Source: an uncultured Rhodobacterales bacterium
GTDB lineage: Bacteria > Pseudomonadota > Alphaproteobacteria > Rhodobacterales > Rhodobacteraceae
DNA: 47,580 bases
Reading direction: 5' to 3'
NCBI GenBank assembly: GCA_903845215.1
Contig: CAIMWI010000033.1
Coordinates: 1 to 47,580, forward strand
Positions 1 to 8,112 of this stretch are shown one piece after another. The stretch's first letter is position 1. Each line of letters begins with the position of its first letter. A model generated the notes under the pieces. That model searched no databases and was not told the origin of the DNA. It worked only from the letters and a program-made list of their open reading frames with translations. The translations under genes and the position numbers were made by a program.

Positions 1-1
1 C

Positions 2-445
2 CTAGCGCGCAGCACTGATGCGCATCACAATGTCTTGGTCATAGTTGCCAAAGCCGCGACCAAAAATGTTAACCCCACCCGGATGCCGCGCCGTCTCGTT
101 CACACCAATGCGAAATCGGATAGATCGGTGCTTGTCGACATAATCGTGCGGCCGTGACCATCTGCCAACCTTGACCTGATTGGCGCGGAGTTGAACCCGG
201 ACAGACAAGTTCCTTAGGCCCCCACGATAAAGGGGGCCAAAAGGTGAGGGGGCACTCGGTGCGCAAAGTCGGCCGCTATCTGGTGGGCTTTCGCGGACGG
301 CATCACGCAAACGGTTCTGACCGCGCATCCCCAAGTTCGGCCCACGCGAATTGATACGCGTCCGCCAGACCAAGATCTTTGAAGGTGTCAAAGCGCTTAA
401 CCTGAACAAACCATAGGACAGGGTAAAATTCGGTGCGCTGAACAT
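2..445 (-). pseudogene. Possible remnant of a protein gene; only the C-terminal part looks protein-like
   Basis: An open frame of 147 codons ends in TAG at positions 4-2. The last 65 or so residues look like genuine protein, with the stretches GRWSRPHDYVD, RHPGGVNIFGRGFGNY and DQDIVMRI. The first 75 or so residues are Arg/Pro/Ser-rich and low in hydrophobic order, as expected of untranslated GC-rich DNA. No Shine-Dalgarno sequence precedes the ATG at 445. I read this as the 3' end of a decayed or frameshifted gene; I did not find the missing part in the other minus-strand frames. The tail vaguely recalls the C-terminus of some ArsR-type regulators, but I cannot assign a family. A real short protein with an unusual N-terminus is the alternative. 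Confidence 0.25.
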
Positions 446-528
446 TTCTAGGGGGTTGCAGCGCTGCGGCCCTTCCGCGCGGGCTTCACAGCGGACTGGG
501 ATAAAACCACAAACCTAAAGAACGATAA

Positions 529-604
529 TGGTGCCCCAAGACGGACTCGAACCGCCGACCCATTGCTTACGAAGCAATTGCTCTACCAGCTGAGCTATTG
601 GGGC
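529..604 (-). tRNA. tRNA-Thr (anticodon CGT), CCA encoded
   Basis: On the minus strand the sequence folds as a full cloverleaf. The acceptor stem is GCCCCAA/TTGGGGC, the D stem GCTC/GAGC, the anticodon stem ATTGC/GCAAT with loop TTCGTAA, and the T arm contains TTCGAGT. A discriminator A and encoded CCA occupy 532-529. Anticodon CGT reads ACG, so this is a threonine tRNA. It stands alone, with a sigma-70-like promoter just upstream. Confidence 0.96.
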
Positions 605-621
605 ATATCACAATTTTCTGC

Positions 622-650
622 CTGATATGGGTCGGTCTGATCAAAGTCAA
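622..650 (-). promoter_or_regulatory. Sigma-70-type promoter of the tRNA-Thr gene
   Basis: Read on the minus strand there is a TTGACT -35 box (650-645, 5 of 6 consensus bases). A 17-bp spacer follows, then a TATCAG -10 box (627-622, 4 of 6). The expected transcript start lies about 10 bases before the mature tRNA 5' end at 604. Placement and spacing fit well, but no experimental data are available. Confidence 0.5.
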
Positions 651-995
651 CACAAGAATCGGCGCTGGGCACGATGCTTCAGGATCTGCAGGATCTGTGC
701 CAAGCCCCCTTGTTCGTGGAGAATTTGCAAGATTGATGCAGCGCAAGGCGAGTGCGAAGTGTGGCGCCAATTCTAACTGATGTCGGCGTGGATGGCATGT
801 GTCGTTGGCAAAGAACAGGTGTGAAAACAGGCCAGACGATCACTGGGTCAATTCGGCGCCGTGCCAAAAGTGGGGCTGATCTGTTCAATCCGCCGATCTA
901 AAGAAGCCAAAGCCTTGGAAACACTTTGCTGGCAGGGGGCCATACCCTTCACCTCATGCGGTGCGATATCGGCTTTGCCTCGAACGCCCAAAGCA
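651..995. other. Intergenic stretch without a recognisable gene
   Basis: Several short open frames exist on both strands, but none has a ribosome binding site, protein-like composition or a recognisable motif. I see no RNA gene, repeat or clear operator. The stretch separates the tRNA-Thr promoter from the terminator of the cox operon. Confidence 0.5.
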
Positions 996-1023
996 AAACG
1001 CCCGAGGTTGGCCCCGGGCGTTT
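996..1023 (-). terminator. Intrinsic terminator of the cox operon
   Basis: A perfect 9-bp inverted repeat, AAACGCCCG (996-1004) and CGGGCGTTT (1015-1023), has a 10-nt loop. Read on the minus strand it lies about 20 bases after the coxM stop codon. It is followed by TTTTGCTTT, a short U-rich tail, so it should end the coxG-S-L-M transcript. Confidence 0.75.
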
Positions 1024-1041
1024 GCGAGTCTGTCAGACGGC

Positions 1042-1833
1042 TTAGCGCGCCGAAGTCACCGCGCGGCCTGTCATCACCTTGACCAGATTGGCGCGGTATT
1101 CTGCCGTGCCGTGCAGGTCGCTGATCATGTCGGTCGCATCCACCGTCAACCCCGCCAAAGCGCTGGCCGAGAAGTTCGCCGCAAGGGCCGCCTCTGCTGC
1201 TTTCCAGCGGAAGACGCCGTTGTTCGAGGCCCCCGTGATCGCCACGCGCACCGATCCGTCGGCGGCTTGCGCCACAAAGGCCCCCGTCAGGGCAAAGCGG
1301 CTGGCGGGTTGGTTGAACTTGGCATAGGCGCTGCGCTTGGGAATGGGGAATTCCACGGCGGTGACAATCTCGCCCTCTGCCAACGCGGTCGAGAACATGC
1401 CGGTGAAGTAATCATCCGCCGCAATCCGGCGTTTGTTGGTGATCACGGTCGCCCCTGACCCCAGCACTGCCGAAGGATAGCAAGCCGCCGGATCGTTGTT
1501 GGCGATAGAGCCACCAATCGTGCCGCGGTTGCGCACCGCAGGGTCGCCAATGCCACCCGCAAGGCCAGCCAGCCCCGCAAAAACGCTGGCCGCGTCTTTG
1601 GCGACCTGTGCGTGGGGCGTTGCCGCCCCAACCCACAGGGTGCCGCCGTTTTGCTTCACACCCTTCAACTCGGCAATGCCGGTCAGGCTGACCAGCACAT
1701 CCGGCGTGGCCAGACGCTGCTTCATCGTGGGCGTCAAGGTCTGCCCGCCCGACAGGGCTTGCGCGCCCGATTGTGCCAAGGCTGCCACGGCTTCTGCCAC
1801 GCTGGAAGGTTTCACGAAATCGAAGTTTTGCAT
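1042..1833 (-). CDS. coxM: CoxM-type FAD subunit of a xanthine-oxidase-family molybdenum hydroxylase
   Basis: A 263-residue protein starting MQNFDFVKPSS. It is the medium subunit, which binds FAD and passes electrons between the [2Fe-2S] clusters of CoxS and the acceptor. Two FAD-binding signatures are visible: SGGQTL near residue 30 (usually AGGQSL) and TIGGSIANNDPA near residues 105-116. The C-terminal half matches the CO-dehydrogenase flavoprotein C-terminal domain in length and layout. I chose the ATG at 1833 because GGGGGAG lies just upstream and the FAD domain begins at once; the frame stays open upstream into coxL but that part is not protein-like. It is the last gene of coxG-S-L-M, 14 bp after coxL, with a terminator immediately downstream. 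Confidence 0.93.
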   Translation of the reverse strand: MQNFDFVKPSSVAEAVAALAQSGAQALSGGQTLTPTMKQRLATPDVLVSLTGIAELKGVKQNGGTLWVGAATPHAQVAKDAASVFAGLAGLAGGIGDPAVRNRGTIGGSIANNDPAACYPSAVLGSGATVITNKRRIAADDYFTGMFSTALAEGEIVTAVEFPIPKRSAYAKFNQPASRFALTGAFVAQAADGSVRVAITGASNNGVFRWKAAEAALAANFSASALAGLTVDATDMISDLHGTAEYRANLVKVMTGRAVTSAR

Positions 1834-1847
1834 CTTTTTGCTCCCCC

Positions 1848-4223
1848 TTACGCGTTCATCGCCGACCAGACGCGCGAGGGCGTCAGGGGCATGTCGATAT
1901 GGGCAATCTTGTGACCACCCCGGTTCAAGGCATCCAGCACGGCATTGACCACCGCCGGAGGCGAGCCAATCGCCCCCGCCTCGCCGCAGCCCTTCACGCC
2001 CAGCTTGTTGTGGCTGCACGGGGTGACGCAGGAATGGTCAACCGTGACAAAGGGCACATCATCGGCGCGCGGCATGGTGTAATCCATGTAACTGCCCGAC
2101 AAAAGCTGGCCATTCTCGTCATAGACGCCGTGTTCCAGCAGGGCTTGGCCAATGCCTTGCACCACACCGCCATGCACCTGTCCGCGCACGACCATGGGGT
2201 TCATCACATTGCCAAAGTCATCGGCACAAGTGAAGTTGCACACATCAACCTTGCCGGTGTCGGCATCCACCTCGACCTCGCACAGATAAGTGCCAGCGGG
2301 ATAGGTGAAGTTCGCCGGATCGTAGAAGGCGGTTTCTTCCAAGCCCGGCTCCAATGTGGCCAGCGGATAGTTGTGCGGGACATAGGCCGAAAACGCGATT
2401 TCGCCGAAGGTTTTGGACCGGTTGGTGCCCGACACGGCAAAGACCCCGTCCGAGAAAACAATCTCGGCCTCGGTCGCTTCCAGCATGTGGGCGGCGATCT
2501 TTTTGCCCTTAGCGATCACCTTGTCGGCAGCATTGGCCATAGCCTGTCCGCAAACCGCCAGCGAGCGCGAGCCATACGATCCCATCCCGAAGGGGATCTT
2601 GGCCGTGTCGCCATGCACAATATCCACCGACGACATCGGAATGCCGAACATGTCCGAGATGATCTGCGCAAAGACCGTCTCGTGGCTTTGGCCGTGGCTA
2701 TGCGCGCCAACCATGACAGACACGTTGCCGGTGGGGTTCACCCGCACAGTCGCCGCATCGTATAGGCCAACCCGCGCCCCAAGGATGCCCACCAGATTAG
2801 ACGGGGCAATCCCGCAAGCCTCGATCCATGTTGACAGGCCCAGACCGCGCAGCTTGCCTTTGGCGGCAGAAGCTGTGCGGCGCGCCTCAAAGCCCGCCAC
2901 ATCGGCCAGTTCAATCGCCTTGTCCAGCGTGGCGTGGTAGTTGCCCACGTCATAGGCCAGACCGGCGGGGGTGGTGTAGGGGAACATGTCGGTCGTGATA
3001 AAGTTCTTGCGGCGCACCTCGAACGGGTCAAGGCCCAGTTCGCGGCACATCTGGTCCACCACACGCTCAAGGCTATAGGTCGCCTCGGGGCGGCCTGCGC
3101 CGCGATAGGCATCGACGGGGGCGGTGTTGGTGAAGACGGTTTTGACGTTCACATAGACATTGGGCACCTTGTAGGGCCCCGCCATCAGCGTGCCGTGCAA
3201 GAAAGTGGGTGTTACGGTCGAGAAGTTCGACAGATAGGCCCCCACGTTGGCCATGGTTTCGGTGCGAAACGCGATGAAGGTGCCGTCTTTTTCGCAGGCC
3301 AGTTCAATCTTGGTGACATGGTCGCGGCCATGCGCATCCGACAGGAAGCTTTCCGAACGCTCTGCCACCCATTTGACCGGCTTTTTGATCTTCTTGGCCG
3401 CTGCCAGCACCAAAGCCTCTTCGCCGTAGTGATAGATTTTCGACCCAAAGCCGCCGCCCACATCGGGGGCCACGACTTGCAACTTGTTTTCCGGTATGCC
3501 CAGCACAAAGGCCGCGACCAGAAGGCGCGTTAGGTGGGGGTTCTGGCTGGTGGTGGTCAGCTTGTAATCGCCCGTGCCCGGATTGTACTCGCCGATCGAG
3601 GCGCGCGGTTCCATGGCGTTGGGGATCAGGCGGTTGTTGACCAGTTCCAGCGTGGTGACATGGGGGGCGGCCTTGATGGCGGCATCCACCTTGGCGCGGT
3701 TGTCTTCGATCCAGCCCCAGTCAAAGCACTGGTTGTCGGCGATCTCGTCATGCACGCGGTTCGAGCTGTCGGCCAAAGCCTGCGCCATGTCGATGATCGC
3801 GGGCAGTTCTTCGAATTCAGACGCGTCCGCCACGGCTTGGGCGGCGTCTTTGGCTTCCATATAGGTTTGCGCGATCACGGCGGCGTAAGCGTCGCCCACA
3901 TGGCGCACCTTGCCATGTGCCAGAACCGGACGCTTGGGTTCTTTCATCGGCGAGCCGTCGCGCGAGCCGATGAACCAGCCGGCCGGATTGCCGCCCACGT
4001 CTTTGAAATCTTCACCGGTGAACACGGCCAGAACGCCCGGCATCCCTTCGGCTGCGGCAGCGCCCACCGATTTGATCCGCGCATGGGCCATGTTAGAGCG
4101 CACAAAGACCGCATAGGCTTGGCCGTGTACGTTCACGTCATGGGTGTAATTGCCCGCCCCTGTCAGGTAGCGGATGTCTTCGGTGCGTTTGGCTTCCGCG
4201 CCAATTCCGAAATCCTTAGCCAT
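1848..4223 (-). CDS. coxL: CoxL-type molybdopterin subunit, form II (AYRGAGR)
   Basis: A 791-residue large subunit of the xanthine oxidase family that carries the molybdenum-cytosine-dinucleotide cofactor. Visible motifs are the N-terminal [10 protein letters not shown] segment, GGGFGSK at 256-262, the active-site loop AYRGAGR at 372-378, and the conserved catalytic glutamate in GCGEAG near residue 748. Genuine aerobic CO dehydrogenases (form I) have AYxCSFR with a cysteine binding copper. The glycine here places it in form II, whose physiological substrate is often unknown and need not be CO. The ATG at 4223 follows GGGAGGGG. The operon order S-L-M is also that of form II; form I clusters run M-S-L. 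No maturation genes (coxD, E, F) lie in the window. Confidence 0.93.
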   Translation of the reverse strand: MAKDFGIGAEAKRTEDIRYLTGAGNYTHDVNVHGQAYAVFVRSNMAHARIKSVGAAAAEGMPGVLAVFTGEDFKDVGGNPAGWFIGSRDGSPMKEPKRPVLAHGKVRHVGDAYAAVIAQTYMEAKDAAQAVADASEFEELPAIIDMAQALADSSNRVHDEIADNQCFDWGWIEDNRAKVDAAIKAAPHVTTLELVNNRLIPNAMEPRASIGEYNPGTGDYKLTTTSQNPHLTRLLVAAFVLGIPENKLQVVAPDVGGGFGSKIYHYGEEALVLAAAKKIKKPVKWVAERSESFLSDAHGRDHVTKIELACEKDGTFIAFRTETMANVGAYLSNFSTVTPTFLHGTLMAGPYKVPNVYVNVKTVFTNTAPVDAYRGAGRPEATYSLERVVDQMCRELGLDPFEVRRKNFITTDMFPYTTPAGLAYDVGNYHATLDKAIELADVAGFEARRTASAAKGKLRGLGLSTWIEACGIAPSNLVGILGARVGLYDAATVRVNPTGNVSVMVGAHSHGQSHETVFAQIISDMFGIPMSSVDIVHGDTAKIPFGMGSYGSRSLAVCGQAMANAADKVIAKGKKIAAHMLEATEAEIVFSDGVFAVSGTNRSKTFGEIAFSAYVPHNYPLATLEPGLEETAFYDPANFTYPAGTYLCEVEVDADTGKVDVCNFTCADDFGNVMNPMVVRGQVHGGVVQGIGQALLEHGVYDENGQLLSGSYMDYTMPRADDVPFVTVDHSCVTPCSHNKLGVKGCGEAGAIGSPPAVVNAVLDALNRGGHKIAHIDMPLTPSRVWSAMNA

Positions 4224-4237
4224 CTTGATCCCCTCCC

Positions 4238-4723
4238 TTATTCGGCAGCAACGGCTGCGACGTCCTGCCCAGAGGCAGCCATCACGGCCTTGACGATGTT
4301 ATGATACCCCGTGCAGCGGCAGATATTGCCCTCTAGCCCGTGGCGCACATCGGCCTCGGTCGGTTTGGGGTTACTGGCCAGAAGCGCAGCCGATGACATC
4401 ACCATGCCGGGGGTGCAAAAGCCGCATTGCAGGCCATGGTGGTCTTGGAACGCTTGCTGGATCACGCCAAGGCTGCCGTCTGTATTGGCCATGCCTTCGA
4501 TCGTGGTCACTTTTGATCCGGCCACATCTTGGGCAAAGACCGAGCAGCTTTTCACGGCCACGCCGTCGATATGCACCACGCAGGCCCCGCACTGCGAGGT
4601 GTCACAGCCGATATGGGTGCCCGTCAGGCCAAGCCCTTCGCGCAGGTAAGAGGAGAGCAGCGTGCGCCCCTCAGTCTCGGCCGAGACGGATTTTCCGTTC
4701 ACGGTCATCGTTACTTTGGTCAT
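4238..4723 (-). CDS. coxS: CoxS-type [2Fe-2S] subunit
   Basis: A 161-residue iron-sulfur subunit of the molybdenum hydroxylase. The N-terminal plant-type ferredoxin cluster is coordinated by cysteines of [10 protein letters not shown] (from about residue 39) plus a later Cys near KSC. The second, all-helical cluster uses CGFC and CRC, in [11 protein letters not shown] and GNICRCTGY. Length and cysteine spacing match the family. It transfers electrons from the molybdenum site of CoxL to FAD in CoxM. It sits 14 bp before coxL and 26 bp after coxG, and a GGGAGGA sequence precedes its ATG, as with its neighbours. Confidence 0.95.
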   Translation of the reverse strand: MTKVTMTVNGKSVSAETEGRTLLSSYLREGLGLTGTHIGCDTSQCGACVVHIDGVAVKSCSVFAQDVAGSKVTTIEGMANTDGSLGVIQQAFQDHHGLQCGFCTPGMVMSSAALLASNPKPTEADVRHGLEGNICRCTGYHNIVKAVMAASGQDVAAVAAE

Positions 4724-4749
4724 GTCATCCTCCCTGATTGCTTAAAGGT

Positions 4750-5286
4750 TCAGCCGATCAAACGGCGGAACCAGCCTTTTTTCGGTGTGTCTTGGGTGCC
4801 TTCGTCGGCAGATGCGTCTGCGGCGTCAACCGGGGCCTCTTGCTCGGGCCCCTCGATGGCGGATTGGAAGCGGTTGAAAAACTCTTCCGCAAAGTTCTTG
4901 GCAAAGCCGTCAATGATGCGGCTGCCCAGTTGGGCGATTTTGCCCCCAACCGAGGCGTCAACGTCGTAGGTCAGCTTGGTGCCCGTGCCCTCGGCCGTCA
5001 TGGTCACAAAGGCCCCGCCCTTGGCAAAACCCGCAACCCCGCCCTTGCCTTCGCCGGTGATGCGCAGGCTGTGGGGTTCGTTCATCTCGGACAGGGTGAC
5101 GGTGCCGGTAAAGCGCGCTTTGACCGGACCTACCTTTTGCACCACGACGGCTTCGAACCCGTCGGTTGGTGATCCTGTCAGGCTTTCGCAGCCTGGAACA
5201 CAGGCCTGCAAGACCTGCGGGTTCAAGACCGCAGCCCAAACTGTCGCAGGGTCGGCTGCGATGTGCCGTTCTTCGGCAAGCTTCAT
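4750..5286 (-). CDS. coxG: CoxG-like SRPBCC-domain protein
   Basis: A 178-residue protein of the CoxG (carbon monoxide dehydrogenase subunit G) family with a START/SRPBCC fold over about residues 1-150. It begins MKLAEERHIAADPATVWAAV and contains LQACVPGCESL, typical of the family. The tail (about 150-178) is acidic, then ends in KKGWFRRLIG, a short basic-aromatic segment that could hold the protein at the membrane. In other bacteria CoxG recruits CO dehydrogenase to the cytoplasmic membrane or handles quinone; the role here is inferred from that. It is the first gene of the operon, with GGAGG seven bases before the ATG. Confidence 0.88.
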   Translation of the reverse strand: MKLAEERHIAADPATVWAAVLNPQVLQACVPGCESLTGSPTDGFEAVVVQKVGPVKARFTGTVTLSEMNEPHSLRITGEGKGGVAGFAKGGAFVTMTAEGTGTKLTYDVDASVGGKIAQLGSRIIDGFAKNFAEEFFNRFQSAIEGPEQEAPVDAADASADEGTQDTPKKGWFRRLIG

Positions 5287-5338
5287 GAAACCCCTCCCTG
5301 GGCGTCGTGTGCCTATGGTCTATGATTGCGGCGCATTA

Positions 5339-5432
5339 GACGCAATTTTGCCACTATATCGACACAATTCTTGCCCTATGGCGAAGAACCTGTCGACAGC
5401 ACTCTTCACATCTGTCGCAATTTTGCGACAGA
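5339..5432. promoter_or_regulatory. Cluster of CGCAATTTTGC palindromes upstream of coxG
   Basis: CGCAATTTTGC occurs exactly at 5341-5351 and 5416-5426, 75 bp apart. A looser copy, CACAATTCTTGC, lies at 5363-5374. The right-hand copy is the core of a longer inverted repeat with 10-bp arms TCTGTCGCAA and TTGCGACAGA (5411-5432, 2-bp centre). The offsets of 22, 53 and 75 bp are close to whole helical turns. The cluster lies 53-146 bp before coxG and ends 37 bp past the upstream gene's stop. No T-run follows, so an operator cluster is more likely than a terminator. The regulator is unknown. Confidence 0.5.
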
Positions 5433-5469
5433 TCGGCGGAAAATCTCTTTATCGGGTGCGAGCTTGGAC

Positions 5470-5868
5470 CTAGGCGCCGACGTCGGGGGCATCTTGCATC
5501 TGCACGGCGTTGATGCGCCAACCTTCGGGGCGTTCGATCATCTGGTAATCCAGCCAAAAGCTGCGCCCTTTGGCATCGGTTACGCGCACGCGCTGCCAAT
5601 AGGCCCCGCCGATAAAGCGCAGATCCAGCATGGCGACATCGGCGGGGCGCCAAACCATCGGATAGCCTTCGCGCACCATTTTGCCAAAGGCTTCGGGCGA
5701 CCCGAACAGGGCGTGGATATTGGGCGAGGCGAAGGTGAAAGCACGGGCGAAATCATCGGCCTGAAAGGCCTCGATCTGGGCAAGGATCGTAGCTTGGATC
5801 GGCCCCTCTTGGGCTGAGGCGGGGCAGGCGAGAAGAAACAGGGCAAAGGCGGTGGGGATAAGGCGCAT
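5470..5868 (-). CDS. DUF4864-type secreted protein
   Basis: A 132-residue protein with a clear Sec signal peptide (MRLIPTAFALFLLACPASAQ, cleavage after about residue 19). A small single domain follows, with EAFQADDFARAFTFASP and GYPMVWRP, which I recognise as DUF4864. The domain resembles NTF2-like or periplasmic small alpha+beta folds, and no catalytic residues are evident. I chose the internal ATG at 5868 because it begins the signal peptide; an upstream in-frame start would add 19 residues without protein character. It lies between lysK and the cox operon on the same strand, but the intervening operator-like region suggests it is not part of that operon. Function unknown. Confidence 0.7.
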   Translation of the reverse strand: MRLIPTAFALFLLACPASAQEGPIQATILAQIEAFQADDFARAFTFASPNIHALFGSPEAFGKMVREGYPMVWRPADVAMLDLRFIGGAYWQRVRVTDAKGRSFWLDYQMIERPEGWRINAVQMQDAPDVGA

Positions 5869-5957
5869 GGGGCAGGCTCCGCTTGGAACACCTGTCAAAG
5901 CTAGACCGCGCAGCGCCTGTGTCAAACCTAAGGGAAAGGCGCGCGGCGGCCCCGAGG

Positions 5958-5980
5958 CGGGGGGGCTACGCGCCCCCCCG
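5958..5980 (-). terminator. G7/C7 hairpin downstream of lysK
   Basis: A perfect 9-bp stem, CGGGGGGGC (5958-5966) and GCCCCCCCG (5972-5980), has a 5-nt loop. It lies 18 bases beyond the lysK stop on the minus strand. It lacks a T-run and resembles the GC-rich hairpin of a dispersed repeat seen elsewhere in the window (22322-22344), so it may be a repeat remnant acting as a terminator. Confidence 0.45.
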
Positions 5981-5997
5981 CACCCCCTGCCTATGGG

Positions 5998-7578
5998 TTA
6001 GGCGATAAGGTCGCCGTTCAGGGCCTTGTCGATCAGGGCGATGGTTTCGGGGATACCGTACAACGCGATAAAGCCGCCAAAGCGCGGGCCTTCGGACGCG
6101 CCCATCAGCACCTCGTAAAGCGCCTTGAACCAGTCGCGCAGCGGATCGAAAGCGTGGTCTTTGCCCACGGCGTAGCAGGCGGTTTGCAGGCTTTCTTCGT
6201 CGGTTGCCCCGTCCCAAGCCGCCAGACGGGCGCGCAGGTCAAGGATGGCTGTGCGTTCGGTGTCGGTGGGCAGACGGTAGGTGCGGTTCGGCGCGATCTT
6301 GTCGTTAAAATAGCGCAGCGCAAAGCCTGCGGCGGCATCCAGATCAGGATGCGTTTCGGGCGAGGCATCTGGGGCGTATTTCTTGATGAACCCCCAAAGC
6401 CCTGCGGCATCCTTGGCCCCCGCGACCGAGGCGAGGTTGAGCAGCATCGCAAAGCTGACGACCATCTTCGAGCCGGGCACATGACCGCCGTGGATATGCC
6501 ACACCGGATTGTTGACCTGCGCGTCGATGTCTTGGGTCGGATAGGCTTTGAGTTGCTGGTGGTATTCATCCACCGCTTTGGGGATCACATCCCACCACAT
6601 CCGCTTGGCGGTTTTGGGCTTTTGATACATGAAATAGCTGAGCGACTCCGTGGCGGCATAGGTCAGCCATTCGTCAATCGTCAGGCCATTGCCCTTGGAT
6701 TTAGAAATCTTTTGGCCCTCGAAATCCAAGAACAGCTCGTAAGTCATATGGTTGGGCGCGCGGCCCCCCAGCGCGTTGCAGATGCCGTCATAGATCGGCG
6801 TATTGGTGGAATGGTCTTTGCCGTACATTTCAAAGTCGACCCCAAGGGCTGCCCAGCGTGCGCCAAAGTCGGGCTTCCATTGCAGCTTTACGTTGCCGCC
6901 CGTCACCGGCAGCGTCCACTCGCGGCCGTTTTCGTCATCAAAGGTGATGGTGCCGTCTTTGGCATTCACCTCTTTCATCGGCACATAAAGCACGCGGCCG
7001 GTTTCGGGGTGGATGGGCAAGAAGCACGAATAGGTCTGCTGACGCTCTTCACGCAGCGAGGCCAGCATGATCGCCATGATCGCGTCATAGCGTTCGGCAC
7101 ACAGGCGCAGCGTGTCGTCAAAGCGGCCGGATTTGTAAAATTCGGTCGCGGAATAAAACTCGTACTGGAAGCCGAACGTATCCAAGAACCGCCGCAACAT
7201 CGCGTTGTTATGGTCACCAAAGCTGTTGAATTCGCCATAAGGGTCGGGCACCGAGGTCAAAGGCTTTTGCATATGCTGGCGCAGCATGTCTTGCTGGGGC
7301 ACGTTTTCGGGCACTTTGCGCATGCCGTCCACGTCATCGGAAAAACAGATCAGACGGGTGGGGATGTCAGAGATCACCTCGAACGCGCGGCGGATCATGG
7401 TGGTGCGCGCCACCTCGCCAAATGTGCCGATATGGGGCAGGCCCGAAGGGCCGTAGCCGGTTTCAAACAGCACATAGCCCTTATCATGCGCCTTGTGTTC
7501 GGTGCGTTTAAGCAAAGCGCGGGCCTCTTCAAAGGGCCAGGCTTTCGACTTCATCGCGGCGTCACGCAAGGTGCTCAT
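5998..7578 (-). CDS. lysK: Lysyl-tRNA synthetase, class I
   Basis: A 526-residue aminoacyl-tRNA synthetase charging tRNA-Lys with lysine. It is the class I (Rossmann-fold) type found in archaea and alphaproteobacteria, not the class II LysS of most bacteria. The HIGH motif appears as HIGT at 49-52 in [13 protein letters not shown], and the KMSKS motif as KISKS at 290-294. The C-terminal region is the helical anticodon-binding part. The start ATG follows GGAGGATCC at good spacing. Length matches the family. It is transcribed away from terB, and no class II lysyl-tRNA synthetase is visible in the window. Confidence 0.95.
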   Translation of the reverse strand: MSTLRDAAMKSKAWPFEEARALLKRTEHKAHDKGYVLFETGYGPSGLPHIGTFGEVARTTMIRRAFEVISDIPTRLICFSDDVDGMRKVPENVPQQDMLRQHMQKPLTSVPDPYGEFNSFGDHNNAMLRRFLDTFGFQYEFYSATEFYKSGRFDDTLRLCAERYDAIMAIMLASLREERQQTYSCFLPIHPETGRVLYVPMKEVNAKDGTITFDDENGREWTLPVTGGNVKLQWKPDFGARWAALGVDFEMYGKDHSTNTPIYDGICNALGGRAPNHMTYELFLDFEGQKISKSKGNGLTIDEWLTYAATESLSYFMYQKPKTAKRMWWDVIPKAVDEYHQQLKAYPTQDIDAQVNNPVWHIHGGHVPGSKMVVSFAMLLNLASVAGAKDAAGLWGFIKKYAPDASPETHPDLDAAAGFALRYFNDKIAPNRTYRLPTDTERTAILDLRARLAAWDGATDEESLQTACYAVGKDHAFDPLRDWFKALYEVLMGASEGPRFGGFIALYGIPETIALIDKALNGDLIA

Positions 7579-7686
7579 AACGGGATCCTCCAGAAGGGCG
7601 GCGCAATGCCGCTCTTGACCATCGTCCTCTATTGCCCACCTGCCGTGGCGTCAATATTGTCAGGGACAATTGCGAAAGGAAGACTG

Positions 7687-8112
7687 ATGCTCGATACACC
7701 GCCCGCCTCGATGTCGCCGCCCGATGCCCTGATTGCGGTGATGATTGCCGTCTCGGCCGCGGATGAGCAGATGCGCACGACCGAATTGGTGGCTATTCAG
7801 CGCATTGTGCACCATTTGCCGGTTTTTGCCGAGTATGACAACGACCGCATTCGCCTGATCGCCCAGACCGTCTTTGACCTGTTTGAAGAAGAAGACGGGC
7901 TGGCGGCCTTGTTTGGGTTGATCCGCGATGCCTTGCCCGAGCGTTTGAATGAAACAGCCTATGCGCTGGCCTGCGATGTGGCGGCTGCAGATGGCACTCT
8001 GCGCGAAGTAGAACTGCGGATGCTAGAGGAAGTGCGCGAGGAACTGGCGATTGACCGACTGCACGCCGCCGCCATTGAATGGGGTGCGCGGGTCCGGCAC
8101 TTGCGCCCTTAA
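7687..8112 (+). CDS. TerB-family helical protein
   Basis: A 141-residue, largely helical protein of the TerB/DjlA-type tellurite-resistance superfamily. It has two acidic repeats in the usual positions: AVSAADEQMRTTEL near residues 20-33 and DVAAADGTLREVEL near 97-110. Both resemble metal-binding turns. Most single-gene members have no proven role in tellurite resistance, so I call only the fold. The ATG follows AGGAAG. It is divergent from lysK. Its stop codon TAA overlaps the stop of the convergent dacB gene in the palindrome TTAA (8109-8112). Confidence 0.82.
   Translation: MLDTPPASMSPPDALIAVMIAVSAADEQMRTTELVAIQRIVHHLPVFAEYDNDRIRLIAQTVFDLFEEEDGLAALFGLIRDALPERLNETAYALACDVAAADGTLREVELRMLEEVREELAIDRLHAAAIEWGARVRHLRP

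Noticed and set aside
6154..7686. Upstream extension of the terB frame across lysK
   Set aside because: The frame is open only because it is antisense to lysK; the TerB domain starts at 7687 with its own ribosome binding site.
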